A program made the translations under genes and the position numbers. 9,289 nt of DNA from Actinomycetota bacterium (GTDB lineage: Bacteria > Actinomycetota > Thermoleophilia > Gaiellales > Gaiellaceae). Location: positions 1-9,289 of the forward strand of contig JACCYG010000205.1 of the NCBI GenBank assembly GCA_013696595.1, read 5' to 3'. The notes under the pieces were generated by a model, which saw nothing but the letters and a program-made list of their open reading frames with translations, made no database searches and was not told the DNA's origin. This document shows positions 1 through 6,707 of the stretch, one piece after another; position 1 is the stretch's first letter, and every line of letters begins with the position of its first letter.

Positions 1-7
1 ACGTTCG

Positions 8-1282
8 TCACTCGGCTCCGATTGACGACGCTTTCTCCTGCATTGCCTGCGCGGCCGCGTCAGGCGCCGTGTTGCCCGACGTGACCTTCTCGATCTCGCC
101 GTCGATCTCTCCGGCGATCTCCTCCCACTTCGGGATTGCAGGTGGGGACTTGGCGTCGTTCAGCTGCTCGCCGAAGACCTGGAGCTGTTCGTCGTCCGAC
201 AAGGCGCTCTCGTCCCAGGCGGCCTCGACCGCCGGCAAACCGGCCACGGTCTCGTACCACTTGACCTGAATTTCGGCCTCGGAGAGCCAGCTCACGAACT
301 TCCAGGCCGCGTCCTTGTTATCGCTTCCGCTGAACACGACGAGGTCGCTGCCGCCGACGAATGACGTCGACGAGTCCTGCTCCGGCATCGGTGCGACGTC
401 CCACTTACCCTCGAGCTTCGCGCCGCCCGCGTCCTTGATCAGACCCATGTGCCAGGGCCCGGAGAAGAACATCGGGATGTTCCCGTTCACGAACTCCGGC
501 GTGATGTCGAAGCCCTCGGGCCACGACTTCTGTGTGACCCCCTCGTCGTAGAACGACTTGTAGTACTCGAGCGCCTCGACCATCTCGGGGGAGTCGAGCT
601 GGAACTCGCCGTCCTCGCTCAGGATGTCGCCGCCGGCCTGCCAGTAGAACGGCAGGAAGGTCTGCCACGCGCCTATTCCGCCCGGCTGAAGGCCGATGCC
701 CCACTTGGCGCCGCCCTTCTTCTGCATCGCCTTGGCGGCGTCTTTGAGCTCCTCCCACGTCTCGGGCGGGCCGTCGAGACCGGCCTTCTGCGCGATGTCG
801 GTCCGGTAGTAGAGGACCCGCGTCTCGATGTACCAGGGGACGCCGTAGGTCGTCCCGCCCACGACACCCGTGTCGCGGGCGCCGTCGAAGAAGGCGTCGA
901 CGTCGATGTCGTCCGGGACCTCCTCGAGCGCACCCGTCTTGGCGAACTCGCCCATCCAGGTCGTGCCCATCTGGCTGACATCCGGAGTCTTGTTTCCCGC
1001 GACCGACGTGATCAGCTTGTCGTGGGCAACGTCCCAGGCGATCGCCTGGACCTTGACCTTGATGTCCGGGTTCTCCTGCATGAACTGCTCGGCGAACTGG
1101 CCGAGCTTCTCGCCCTCGGCGCCCATCGCCCAGACCGTGATCTCGCCGCCTGCCTTGCCTTCCTTGCCTTCCTCACCGCCGCCTCCGTCGTCGCCGCCGC
1201 ACCCCGCGGCGAGCAGTGCAAGCACCGCCGCGCACAGCGCAACGAGGACGAATAAGCGGCCTCGCTTGTGTCGTCTTCGCAT
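8..1282 (-). CDS. Sugar ABC transporter substrate-binding lipoprotein (family 1)
   Basis: A 424-residue extracellular solute-binding protein, expected to sit on the outer face of the membrane and deliver a sugar or oligosaccharide to an ABC permease. The N-terminus has basic residues (MRRRHKRGR), a hydrophobic stretch (about 11-26) and a lipobox LAAGC with Cys28, then an acidic Gly-rich linker. The mature part carries family 1 signatures: EITVWAMG near 47-54, NPDIKVKVQ near 71-79, a WYIETRVLYYRTD segment near 150-162, PETWEEL near 173-179, and a late GGSDLVVF segment near 310-317. The length fits the family. I chose the ATG at 1282 because it starts the signal peptide, has an AAGGGAG ribosome site six bases upstream, and overlaps the stop of the upstream repressor (TGATG). 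An open frame continues upstream to 1597 but only as an antisense-like shadow of the repressor gene. The ligand cannot be read from sequence; the permeases should follow beyond base 1. Confidence 0.93.
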   Translation of the reverse strand: MRRRHKRGRLFVLVALCAAVLALLAAGCGGDDGGGGEEGKEGKAGGEITVWAMGAEGEKLGQFAEQFMQENPDIKVKVQAIAWDVAHDKLITSVAGNKTPDVSQMGTTWMGEFAKTGALEEVPDDIDVDAFFDGARDTGVVGGTTYGVPWYIETRVLYYRTDIAQKAGLDGPPETWEELKDAAKAMQKKGGAKWGIGLQPGGIGAWQTFLPFYWQAGGDILSEDGEFQLDSPEMVEALEYYKSFYDEGVTQKSWPEGFDITPEFVNGNIPMFFSGPWHMGLIKDAGGAKLEGKWDVAPMPEQDSSTSFVGGSDLVVFSGSDNKDAAWKFVSWLSEAEIQVKWYETVAGLPAVEAAWDESALSDDEQLQVFGEQLNDAKSPPAIPKWEEIAGEIDGEIEKVTSGNTAPDAAAQAMQEKASSIGAE

Positions 1283-2328
1283 CAGCCTCTCCCTTCGTCG
1301 GTCGTGAACTGGGTGTCTTGTTCGCTCGCGCAGCCGCAACTCGAGCGGATCACGAGCTCGCTCGGTAGCATGAGGCTCGCAGGCTGCGCCGCGGCAGTGT
1401 CGATCCGCTCGAAGAGGAGTCGCGCGGCCGCTGCGCCGAGCTCGCGCATGGGCTGCCGGACGGTCGTCAGCCCGGGAGGGACGAGGCGCGCCAGCGAGAC
1501 GTCGTCCCATCCCGTCACGGCCACGTCGTCGGGAACCGCGAGGCCGAGCGAACGGGCCGCGCGGCAAGCTCCGAGCGCGAGCTCGTCGTTCGCGCACACG
1601 AGCGCCTGCGGGCGATTCGCGCCGCTGGCGAAAGCAGCTCGGGCGACCGCGAAGCCGTCGGCCTCGCGGAACCCCGCAGACACCGGCCGCGGCGGTGGCT
1701 CGAGGCGCGCGCGGCGGTGGGCTTCGACGAACCCCTCCCAGCGCTCGGCGACGTCGGGGGCCGAATCGACGTCGCCGACGAACGCGAGTCGTTCGAAGCC
1801 GTGTTCGGCGATGAGATGCGTCGTCAGCTCCACGGCCGGCGCCGCGTTCGCGGAGCGGACGGACGGCGCCTCCGCGACCGAAGGGCGCCCGAGCAGCACG
1901 AGCGGTACGGCGTCCCGCGCCAGTGCCGCGAGAACCGCATCATCGACCGTTTGCCCCATGACGACGAGCCCGTCGACTCGGTGCGCAAGGTCGAAGACGA
2001 GGTCATCGACGCGTGGCCGCCGGTGCGTCCCGAGGATCAGCAGGCTCTCCCCGCGCTCGACGGTTGCGTCCTCGCACCCCGCGATGACCTCCGCGTAGTA
2101 CGGCCCCGAGAGCGTCGGAAAGACAACGGCTACGGCCGCGTGCCGTCGCTCCGCGAGTGCCCGGCCCGCGACGCTTGGGCGGTAGCCAAGCTCCTTGATC
2201 GCGGCGAGCACACGTCGGCGCGTCTCGGCCCTGACGGCGCTCGAGCCGCGTTGGACGCGCGAGACGGTCGCGATCGAGACTTCGGCGCGATCCGCGACCT
2301 CGTAGATGTTCGGACGAGCGCGCCCCAC
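1282..2328 (-). CDS. LacI-family transcriptional repressor of the sugar operon
   Basis: A 348-residue LacI/GalR-type regulator. The N-terminal helix-turn-helix is at about residues 7-29 (NIYEVADRAEVSIATVSRV), followed by the hinge region with LGYRPSVAGRAL near 48-59. The rest is a periplasmic-binding-protein-like effector domain, with GLVVMGQ, CANDELALGA and VTGWDDVSLA segments and the late LTTVRQPMRELG segment typical of the family. The C-terminal CGC is also common in the family. The start is chosen as GTG at 2328, which has AGAAGGGGG seven bases upstream; an in-frame GTG at 2349 would add seven residues but lacks a ribosome site and sits only six bases from the operator. The gene is first in the operon and its stop overlaps the start of the transporter lipoprotein, so it probably represses itself and the transporter until a sugar is bound. 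It reads VSRVQRG where VSRVLNG is usual, a mild variation. Confidence 0.94.
   Translation of the reverse strand: MGRARPNIYEVADRAEVSIATVSRVQRGSSAVRAETRRRVLAAIKELGYRPSVAGRALAERRHAAVAVVFPTLSGPYYAEVIAGCEDATVERGESLLILGTHRRPRVDDLVFDLAHRVDGLVVMGQTVDDAVLAALARDAVPLVLLGRPSVAEAPSVRSANAAPAVELTTHLIAEHGFERLAFVGDVDSAPDVAERWEGFVEAHRRARLEPPPRPVSAGFREADGFAVARAAFASGANRPQALVCANDELALGACRAARSLGLAVPDDVAVTGWDDVSLARLVPPGLTTVRQPMRELGAAAARLLFERIDTAAAQPASLMLPSELVIRSSCGCASEQDTQFTTDEGRG
1286..1295 (-). promoter_or_regulatory. Ribosome binding site of the substrate-binding protein
   Basis: AAGGGAGAGG on the minus strand lies inside the last codons of the repressor gene, just before the ATG at 1282. It supports that start over the much longer upstream reading frame and suggests translational coupling of the two genes. 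Confidence 0.75.
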
Positions 2329-2335
2329 CCCGTTT

Positions 2336-2344
2336 CCCCCTTCT
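2336..2344 (-). promoter_or_regulatory. Ribosome binding site of the LacI-type repressor
   Basis: AGAAGGGGG on the minus strand, seven bases before the GTG at 2328. It decides between the two possible GTG starts (2328 and 2349) in favour of the shorter protein. Confidence 0.65.
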
Positions 2345-2355
2345 GCCACAGGTCG

Positions 2356-2369
2356 TGGAAGCGCTTACA
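2356..2369. promoter_or_regulatory. LacI-family operator
   Basis: TGGAAGCGCTTACA is a near-perfect palindrome (12 of 14 positions symmetric) around the core AAGCGCTT. That is the classic operator form for LacI-family sugar repressors, with a central CpG. It lies about 28 bases upstream of the repressor's chosen start, where it would block transcription of the repressor-transporter operon. It is far enough from the predicted -10 of tpiA that control of glycolysis from the same site is less likely, though not excluded. I see only one copy in the window. Confidence 0.75.
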
Positions 2370-2380
2370 CGATCCGTACC

Positions 2381-2395
2381 CCGCGGATCTCGCGG
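2381..2395. repeat. Short inverted repeat between the repressor gene and tpiA
   Basis: CCGCG-GATCT-CGCGG, a perfect 5-bp inverted repeat with a 5-base spacer, lies in the 105-base intergenic region between the divergent genes. It could be a protein site, but in DNA this rich in G and C such repeats arise easily by chance. Confidence 0.25.
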
Positions 2396-2419
2396 CAAAC
2401 CTCTCCGGGACGCGCGCCT

Positions 2420-2425
2420 TAACAT
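2420..2425 (+). promoter_or_regulatory. Possible -10 box for tpiA (leaderless transcript)
   Basis: TAACAT fits the TANNNT pattern and ends eight bases before the GTG at 2434, so transcription would begin at or next to the start codon. No ribosome site precedes that GTG, and leaderless messages are common in actinobacteria. No convincing -35 box was seen. Confidence 0.35.
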
Positions 2426-2433
2426 GCCGTCGC

Positions 2434-3156
2434 GTGCTGATCGCGGGTAACTGGAAGATGTACAAGTGGCCGTCCGAGACGGCCGCGTTCTGCGGCGGGC
2501 TGTGGGAACGGCTGGCCGGAACGTCGGGCGTCGACGTCGTCATCTGCCCCCCGTACACGTCGCTCGCCGAGGCGGTGCGCCCCTTCGATCGCACCGACGT
2601 CGCCGTCTACGCCCAGAACGTCCACTGGGCCGAGGAGGGCGCGTTCACCGGCGAGATCTCGACGCGGATGCTCCTCGACCTCGGTGTGGACGGCTCGCTC
2701 GTCGGCCACTCGGAGCGGCGCCAGCACTTCGGCGAGTCGGACGAGACCGTCGCAAGACGAACGGTCGCTGCGCTCGAGGCGGGCCTGCGCGTGATCGCGT
2801 GCGTCGGCGAGTCCGAGGAGGAGCGAGAGGCAGGCCAGACCGAGCTCGTCCTGCGGGTGCAGGTCGAGACTCTCGCCGACGCGGTCGGTGCCCACGAGCA
2901 CCTCGCGGTCGCGTACGAGCCCGTCTGGGCGATCGGGACGGGCAAGACCGCGACGCCCGAGCAGGCGCAGGAGGCCCATGCGTTCATCCGCTCGCTCCTC
3001 GACGTTCCTCTCCTCTACGGCGGCTCGGTCAAGCCGGAGAACGCGGATGAGCTTCTCGCGCAGCCGGACGTCGACGGCGCGCTCGTCGGCGGCGCGTCGC
3101 TGGACGTGGAATCGTTTGCGGCGATTTGCGAAGCCGCAGCGCGCATCCGCTCGTAG
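2434..3156 (+). CDS. tpiA: Triosephosphate isomerase
   Basis: A 240-residue cytoplasmic enzyme interconverting dihydroxyacetone phosphate and glyceraldehyde 3-phosphate in glycolysis and gluconeogenesis. Every signature is present: AGNWKM with Lys8, GHSERR with the electrophilic His92, AYEPVWAIGTGK with the catalytic base Glu162 followed by flexible loop 6, and the phosphate-binding YGGSV (195-199) and VGGASL (218-223). The length is slightly under the usual 250. The GTG at 2434 is chosen because the first strand (LIAGNWKM) begins directly after it; there is no Shine-Dalgarno site, which fits a leaderless transcript. An ATG at 2424 is out of frame and stops after eight codons. The 3' end overlaps gpmI by 31 bases, so the two glycolytic genes are probably one transcript. 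Confidence 0.97.
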   Translation: MLIAGNWKMYKWPSETAAFCGGLWERLAGTSGVDVVICPPYTSLAEAVRPFDRTDVAVYAQNVHWAEEGAFTGEISTRMLLDLGVDGSLVGHSERRQHFGESDETVARRTVAALEAGLRVIACVGESEEEREAGQTELVLRVQVETLADAVGAHEHLAVAYEPVWAIGTGKTATPEQAQEAHAFIRSLLDVPLLYGGSVKPENADELLAQPDVDGALVGGASLDVESFAAICEAAARIRS

Positions 3157-4607
3157 TCCTGGTCATCCTCGACGGCTGGGGCTGCGCGCCCCCAAGCCCG
3201 GGAAACGCCGTCGAGCTTGCCGAGACGCCGGTCTTCGACGCGCTCTGGGCTCGCTATCCACACACGACCCTGTCGGCGTCCGGACCGGACGTCGGCTTGC
3301 CGCAGGGCCAGATGGGCAACTCCGAGGTCGGACACCTGACGATCGGCGCAGGCCGCGTCGTCTTCCAGGATCTGATGCGCGTCAACAAGGCGATCGACGA
3401 CCGCGCCTTCTACGAGGACGAAGCGTTGCGCGGCGCGTTCGCACGTGCCCGTGAACGGAGCTCGAACGTCCATCTCCTCGGCCTCGTGTCCTACGGCGGC
3501 GTCCATTCGCACATCGACCACCTTCGGGCTCTCCTCGAGCTCGCGCGGCGCGAGGAGATGGCCGGCCGCACGTTCGTCCACGCGTTCACGGACGGGCGCG
3601 ACGTCTCGCCCGCGTCTGCGGAGCGGGACCTTGCGGAGCTGCTCGCCGAGGGCGCCCAGGTAGCCACCGTCGTCGGCCGCTATTACGCGATGGACCGGGA
3701 CGGGCACTGGGAGCGGACCGAGCGCGCGCTCGCCGCGATCCTGCACGGCGACGGCCGCCCGGGTTCGGATCTCGTCCAGGAGGTGCGGCGAAGCTACGAC
3801 GAGGGAGTGACGGACGAGTTCATCGAGCCGATCGTTCTTCCCGGCGCGCGCCTTGGCGAGGACGACGCCGCGATCTTCTTCAACTTCCGGCCGGACCGTG
3901 CGCGCCAGCTGACGGAGAAGCTCGTCGAGGCCGGAATCGACCTCACGACGATGACGCGCTACCGGGACGACTTCCCGTGTCCCGTGGCGTTTGCAGAGCA
4001 GAACGTCGAGGAAGCCATGGCCGAGGTTCTCGCCGGTCACGACGTCCGCCAGCTCCACCTCGCCGAGACGGAGAAGTACGCGCACGTGACGTACTTCTTC
4101 AACGGCGGGAACGAAGAGGAATGGGAGGGGGAAACGAGGATCCTCGTGCCGTCTCCGCGCGAGGTCGCGACCTACGACCAGAAACCCGAGATGTCCGCTC
4201 CCGAGGTCACGCGCCGGTTCGTCGAGGAGATCGGGAACGGCTACCGCTTCGCCATCGTCAACTTCGCAAACCCGGACATGGTCGGCCACACCGGCGTCAT
4301 CCCGGCCGTGGTCGAAGCCGTCGAGACGGTGGACGGCTGCCTCAGAACCGTGCTGGCGACCGTCGAGGCGGCCGGCGGCGTCTGCGTCGTCACGGCCGAC
4401 CACGGCAACGCCGAGCAGATGCTCGAGGCCGACGGTGTGAGCCCGCATACCGCCCATACGACGAACCTCGTCCCGCTCGTCGTCACGCTCGAAGGCGCGT
4501 CGCTCGCGGACGGGGGCACGCTGGCCGACCTCGTGCCGACCTGCCTCGGGCTCCTCGGCCTACCCGTCCCGGAGGAGATGACCGGTCGGAACCTCCTCGA
4601 AGGGTGA
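3126..4607 (+). CDS. gpmI: 2,3-bisphosphoglycerate-independent phosphoglycerate mutase
   Basis: A 493-residue metalloenzyme interconverting 3- and 2-phosphoglycerate without a bisphosphoglycerate cofactor. It is an alkaline-phosphatase-superfamily fold with an inserted transferase domain. Visible active-site elements: ILDGWG with metal ligand Asp16, GNSEVGH with the phosphorylated Ser66, HSH (127-129), DGRD (156-159), GRYYAMDRD (184-192), FNFRPDRAR (252-260), EKYAHVTYFFNGG (315-328), NPDMVGHTG with Asp384 and His388, TADHGNAE with Asp425 and His426, and HTAHT with His444. All expected metal ligands are intact. The start is the TTG at 3126; no other conventional start codon precedes the essential LDGWG segment. 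It has no strong ribosome site and overlaps the end of tpiA, suggesting translational coupling. Confidence 0.96.
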   Translation: MRSRSAHPLVVLVILDGWGCAPPSPGNAVELAETPVFDALWARYPHTTLSASGPDVGLPQGQMGNSEVGHLTIGAGRVVFQDLMRVNKAIDDRAFYEDEALRGAFARARERSSNVHLLGLVSYGGVHSHIDHLRALLELARREEMAGRTFVHAFTDGRDVSPASAERDLAELLAEGAQVATVVGRYYAMDRDGHWERTERALAAILHGDGRPGSDLVQEVRRSYDEGVTDEFIEPIVLPGARLGEDDAAIFFNFRPDRARQLTEKLVEAGIDLTTMTRYRDDFPCPVAFAEQNVEEAMAEVLAGHDVRQLHLAETEKYAHVTYFFNGGNEEEWEGETRILVPSPREVATYDQKPEMSAPEVTRRFVEEIGNGYRFAIVNFANPDMVGHTGVIPAVVEAVETVDGCLRTVLATVEAAGGVCVVTADHGNAEQMLEADGVSPHTAHTTNLVPLVVTLEGASLADGGTLADLVPTCLGLLGLPVPEEMTGRNLLEG

Positions 4608-4624
4608 GGCGCCGTGCGCCTCGC
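4604..4624. repeat. Perfect inverted repeat between gpmI stop and the sigma factor
   Basis: GAGGCGC-CGT-GCGCCTC (4606-4622) is a perfect 7-bp stem with a 3-base loop, extendable by a G:U and a G:C pair to 4604-4624. It overlaps the gpmI stop codon and ends five bases before the TATACT box of the next gene. There is no T-run, so it is a poor intrinsic terminator; it could instead be an operator near the -35 position. Confidence 0.5.
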
Positions 4625-4627
4625 GCC

Positions 4628-4633
4628 TATACT
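4628..4633 (+). promoter_or_regulatory. Probable -10 box of the sigma factor gene
   Basis: TATACT is a near-consensus -10 hexamer in very GC-rich DNA. It ends 11 bases before the GTG at 4645, implying a leader of only a few bases. The -35 position (about 4605-4610) falls in the inverted repeat and is not a good match, so an activator or alternative sigma may be involved. Confidence 0.45.
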
Positions 4634-4644
4634 CATGAAGCGGC

Positions 4645-5223
4645 GTGGCTCTTCCACAACCAGATCTGGCTCTCCTCCGCAGGGCGCAGCGGGGGGATGA
4701 GCGTGCGTTCAACGTCCTCGTCCGTTCGTACGAGGTGCCGGTCTACAACTACGTCCTGCGGATGGTCGGAGACCGATCCCTCGCCGAGGATCTGACCCAG
4801 GACATCTTCCTTCGCCTGTACCAGGGGCTTCCAGGCTTTTCGCTTCGCTGCCGCTTTACGACCTGGCTCTTCCAGGTGGCGAAGAACCGGGTCCTCGACG
4901 AGCTGCGCGCGCGCGAGCGCAAGCCGCACCGGCTCGTGGCGATCGAGGACGCGCCGCCACTCGAGGTCGTCGACGCGCCGATCGAGCAGGTCGAGACGAT
5001 CGACGCCGTCTGGCGCGCGGTCGGAGAGCTGAACCCGGACCTCAAGATGGCGCTGCTCCTGCGGGACATCGTCGGTCTCTCGTACACGGAGATCGCGGAC
5101 TCGCTCGAGGTCACTCTCGCCACGGTGAAGTGGCGGATCTACAAGGGCCGTGAAGAGGTTCAGGTCGCGCTCGCGCGTGAAGGCATCGTTCTCTTCGTGC
5201 GCGAGTCGAGCGCGTCCGGGTAA
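4645..5223 (+). CDS. ECF-type RNA polymerase sigma factor (sigma-70 family)
   Basis: A 192-residue alternative sigma factor. Region 2 (about 20-88) shows DERAFNVLVRSYEVPVYNYVLRM, the core-binding EDLTQDIFLRLYQ segment and FTTWLFQVAKNRVLDELR. Region 4 (about 122-176) shows LNPDLKMALLLRDIVGLSYTEIADSLEVTLATVKWRIYKGRE, the helix-turn-helix that reads the -35 element. There is no region 1 or 3, as in ECF sigmas, and the length is typical. The GTG at 4645 is supported by a TATACT box just upstream and by where family similarity starts; an ATG at 4634 is out of frame. No anti-sigma gene is adjacent on the same strand. Downstream, on the opposite strand, is a membrane Ser/Thr kinase only seven bases away. 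A regulatory link to that kinase is possible but not shown. The promoters it serves are unknown. Confidence 0.92.
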   Translation: MALPQPDLALLRRAQRGDERAFNVLVRSYEVPVYNYVLRMVGDRSLAEDLTQDIFLRLYQGLPGFSLRCRFTTWLFQVAKNRVLDELRARERKPHRLVAIEDAPPLEVVDAPIEQVETIDAVWRAVGELNPDLKMALLLRDIVGLSYTEIADSLEVTLATVKWRIYKGREEVQVALAREGIVLFVRESSASG

Positions 5224-5233
5224 GTCCGGGTTA
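5214..5233. repeat. Tandem 10-base repeat holding both convergent stop codons
   Basis: GTCCGGGTAA (5214-5223) is followed directly by GTCCGGGTTA (5224-5233). The first unit carries the TAA stop of the sigma gene; the complement of the second carries the TAA of the kinase gene. No hairpin terminator separates the two convergent genes. Confidence 0.5.
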
Positions 5234-6328
5234 TTCCCTCGGCTCCGTGTGATCGCGGAGCCACTCCTCGACGTTCCGTGCTTGTTCGAGGGCATCGTCC
5301 GAGCGGTCGATCTGGTCGCTGACTGGAGGGGTGGAGCCGGCGTCATTGTCGTTGAGAACGAGAACCGCGACGACGGCGACAACCGCGATCAAGACGGCAA
5401 GGAGGGCCAGAGGCCGCCAGTCGAATGCGCGTCCGGAGGCGCGTCGCTCTCGCATCGGCACGGTCGCGTTCGTCCTCGCCGGGAGCGGAATCGTTGGTGC
5501 GCTCGCGGTCGCCTCGCCGCGAAGCTCGTCGGCGAGCTCGGCGGCCGAAGCAGGGCGGTAGGCGGGATTGCGCGCGAGGCAGCGCATAACCGCCGCTTCC
5601 GCCGCCGCCGGGACGTCGGGCGCGAGCTCGCGCACCGGGCGCGGGGCCTCTTCACCCAGGGTCGCGAGCTGGGCGACATTCTCGAAGCGGCGCGGCGGCT
5701 CGCCGGTGAAGAGCTCGTAAAGGACCGCGCCGAGCGAGTAGATGTCCGCCTGCGTCGACACGTCGTCGCCGCGCGCCTGCTCCGGCGCAAGGTAGTTGAG
5801 CGTCCCGAGGATCGTGCCGACCTGGGTGAGCTGCGTCGCCTCGCCGGCGCGGGCGATGCCGAAGTCCGCGATCTTGAGCGTTCCGTCTTGCCTGAGAAGC
5901 AGGTTCGCCGGTTTGACGTCGCGGTGGACGACGCGCTGCTCGTGCGCGTACTGAAGGCCCGCGCAGGCCTGGTCGGCAAGACCGAGGACGGTGTCGACCT
6001 CGAGCCGTCCCTCGCGGGCGAGGATCTCGTCGAGCCCCTCGCCCTCGATGTACTTCATGACGATGTAGAGCCGGCCTTCGTCCTCGCCTGTGTCGTAGAC
6101 CTGGACGATGTTGGGATGCGCAAGTTTCGCCGCGGTCTGCGCCTCGCGCCGAAAGCGGTCGGCGAACTCGTCGTCGTACGCGTACTGGTCGCTCAGCACC
6201 TTGATCGCGACCGGCCGCTCCAGATCGCCGTCCTGCGCGAGGTAGACGGCGGCCATGCCGCCACGGCCGAGGAGCCGGCCGACCGTGTAGCGGCCGCCGG
6301 CGAAGGTTTCGGCTGGAGCTCTAGCCAC
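5231..6328 (-). CDS. PknB-type membrane Ser/Thr protein kinase
   Basis: A 365-residue Hanks-type kinase. The cytoplasmic catalytic domain (about 14-270) has the glycine loop GRGGMAAVY (21-29), ATP-anchoring Lys43 in VAIK, helix C Glu62, catalytic loop HRDVKPAN (135-142, Asp137), DFG (155-157), a Thr-rich activation loop (Thr165, 168, 172, 176), APE (181-183), DIYSLG (195-200) and RP at 258-259, so it should be active. A juxtamembrane stretch leads to one membrane helix (about 306-325) and an outer tail of about 40 residues that is too short for PASTA or other known sensor domains. I place the start at the GTG at 6328, which overlaps the stop of the upstream gene by eight bases; the open frame further upstream is Arg/Ser-rich antisense-like sequence. 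It is last in a minus-strand unit after a phosphoesterase and a small lipoprotein-like protein. Confidence 0.94.
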   Translation of the reverse strand: MARAPAETFAGGRYTVGRLLGRGGMAAVYLAQDGDLERPVAIKVLSDQYAYDDEFADRFRREAQTAAKLAHPNIVQVYDTGEDEGRLYIVMKYIEGEGLDEILAREGRLEVDTVLGLADQACAGLQYAHEQRVVHRDVKPANLLLRQDGTLKIADFGIARAGEATQLTQVGTILGTLNYLAPEQARGDDVSTQADIYSLGAVLYELFTGEPPRRFENVAQLATLGEEAPRPVRELAPDVPAAAEAAVMRCLARNPAYRPASAAELADELRGEATASAPTIPLPARTNATVPMRERRASGRAFDWRPLALLAVLIAVVAVVAVLVLNDNDAGSTPPVSDQIDRSDDALEQARNVEEWLRDHTEPRE

Positions 6329-6668
6329 TGGCGGTCGTCGTGCTGGTCGCAGCGAGCGTCGTCGCGTCCTCGACGGTGGCCGTCGCCGACTCTTTGTCTC
6401 CGGTCTTCCCCTTGCCGTTCCCTTTGCCCTTGCCCTTGTCGTCCTCGTCTTCCTCCTTGTCCTCTTCCGGCTCAGGAGTCTCCTCGGGGATGAGCCGGAC
6501 GAGATCCTTGACGGCCGCGAGGAGCTCGTCCTGGAGTGACGAGGGGACGCGGCCCGCATCGATCGCGGCCGTGACGCGTTCCTGAAGGTCGAGTGCTTGC
6601 CCGCGCGCGGTCCCGTAGTCCTTGGCCGCGAGGGCGTCCTCCACCTCCTGCGTTTGTGCGACGAGCAT
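6321..6668 (-). CDS. Small secreted or lipoprotein-like protein with charged low-complexity tail
   Basis: No function is recognised. From the first available ATG (6668) it gives 115 residues: a helical part (about 1-60, QTQEVEDALAAKDYGTARGQALDLQERVTAAIDAG then a second helix ending VRLIP), then an acidic run (62-77), a Lys-Gly run (78-92) and a Ser/Thr/Ala end. The ATG has no ribosome site, and the same frame stays open upstream without a start codon, reading AAAAESADEQLLPGVGS. A convincing signal peptide and lipobox lie directly upstream in another frame (6795-6717), so the intact gene probably starts near 6795 and is broken by a frameshift in the GGC-rich tract, from real mutation or sequencing error. 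From memory, small lipoproteins with a similar helical part and low-complexity tail occur beside Ser/Thr kinases in Thermoleophilia; this was not checked. The stop overlaps the kinase start by eight bases. Confidence 0.7.
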   Translation of the reverse strand: MLVAQTQEVEDALAAKDYGTARGQALDLQERVTAAIDAGRVPSSLQDELLAAVKDLVRLIPEETPEPEEDKEEDEDDKGKGKGNGKGKTGDKESATATVEDATTLAATSTTTASG

Positions 6669-6707
6669 TGAGCCGACGCCGGGCAGGAGCTGCTCGTCCG
6701 CGCTCTC

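Noticed and set aside
449..1255. 268-codon open frame on the plus strand
   Set aside because: It is antisense to the substrate-binding lipoprotein, which has a clear signal peptide and family motifs.
1283..1597. N-terminal extension of the substrate-binding protein to 529 residues
   Set aside because: The extra 105 residues are Arg-rich, overlap the repressor gene in another frame, and precede a perfect lipoprotein signal peptide with its own ribosome site.
3015..4457. 480-codon open frame on the minus strand
   Set aside because: It is antisense to gpmI, whose catalytic residues are all intact; the translation is rich in Arg, Val, Asp and has no family signature. Long antisense frames are expected at this GC content.
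4604..4633. Intrinsic terminator after gpmI
   Set aside because: The hairpin has no following T-run, only GCCTATACT, so it is listed as an inverted repeat and not as a terminator.
5150..6493. 447-codon open frame on the plus strand
   Set aside because: It lies opposite the Ser/Thr kinase gene, which has a complete kinase motif set. The plus-strand product is a low-complexity Arg/Ala/Val shadow.
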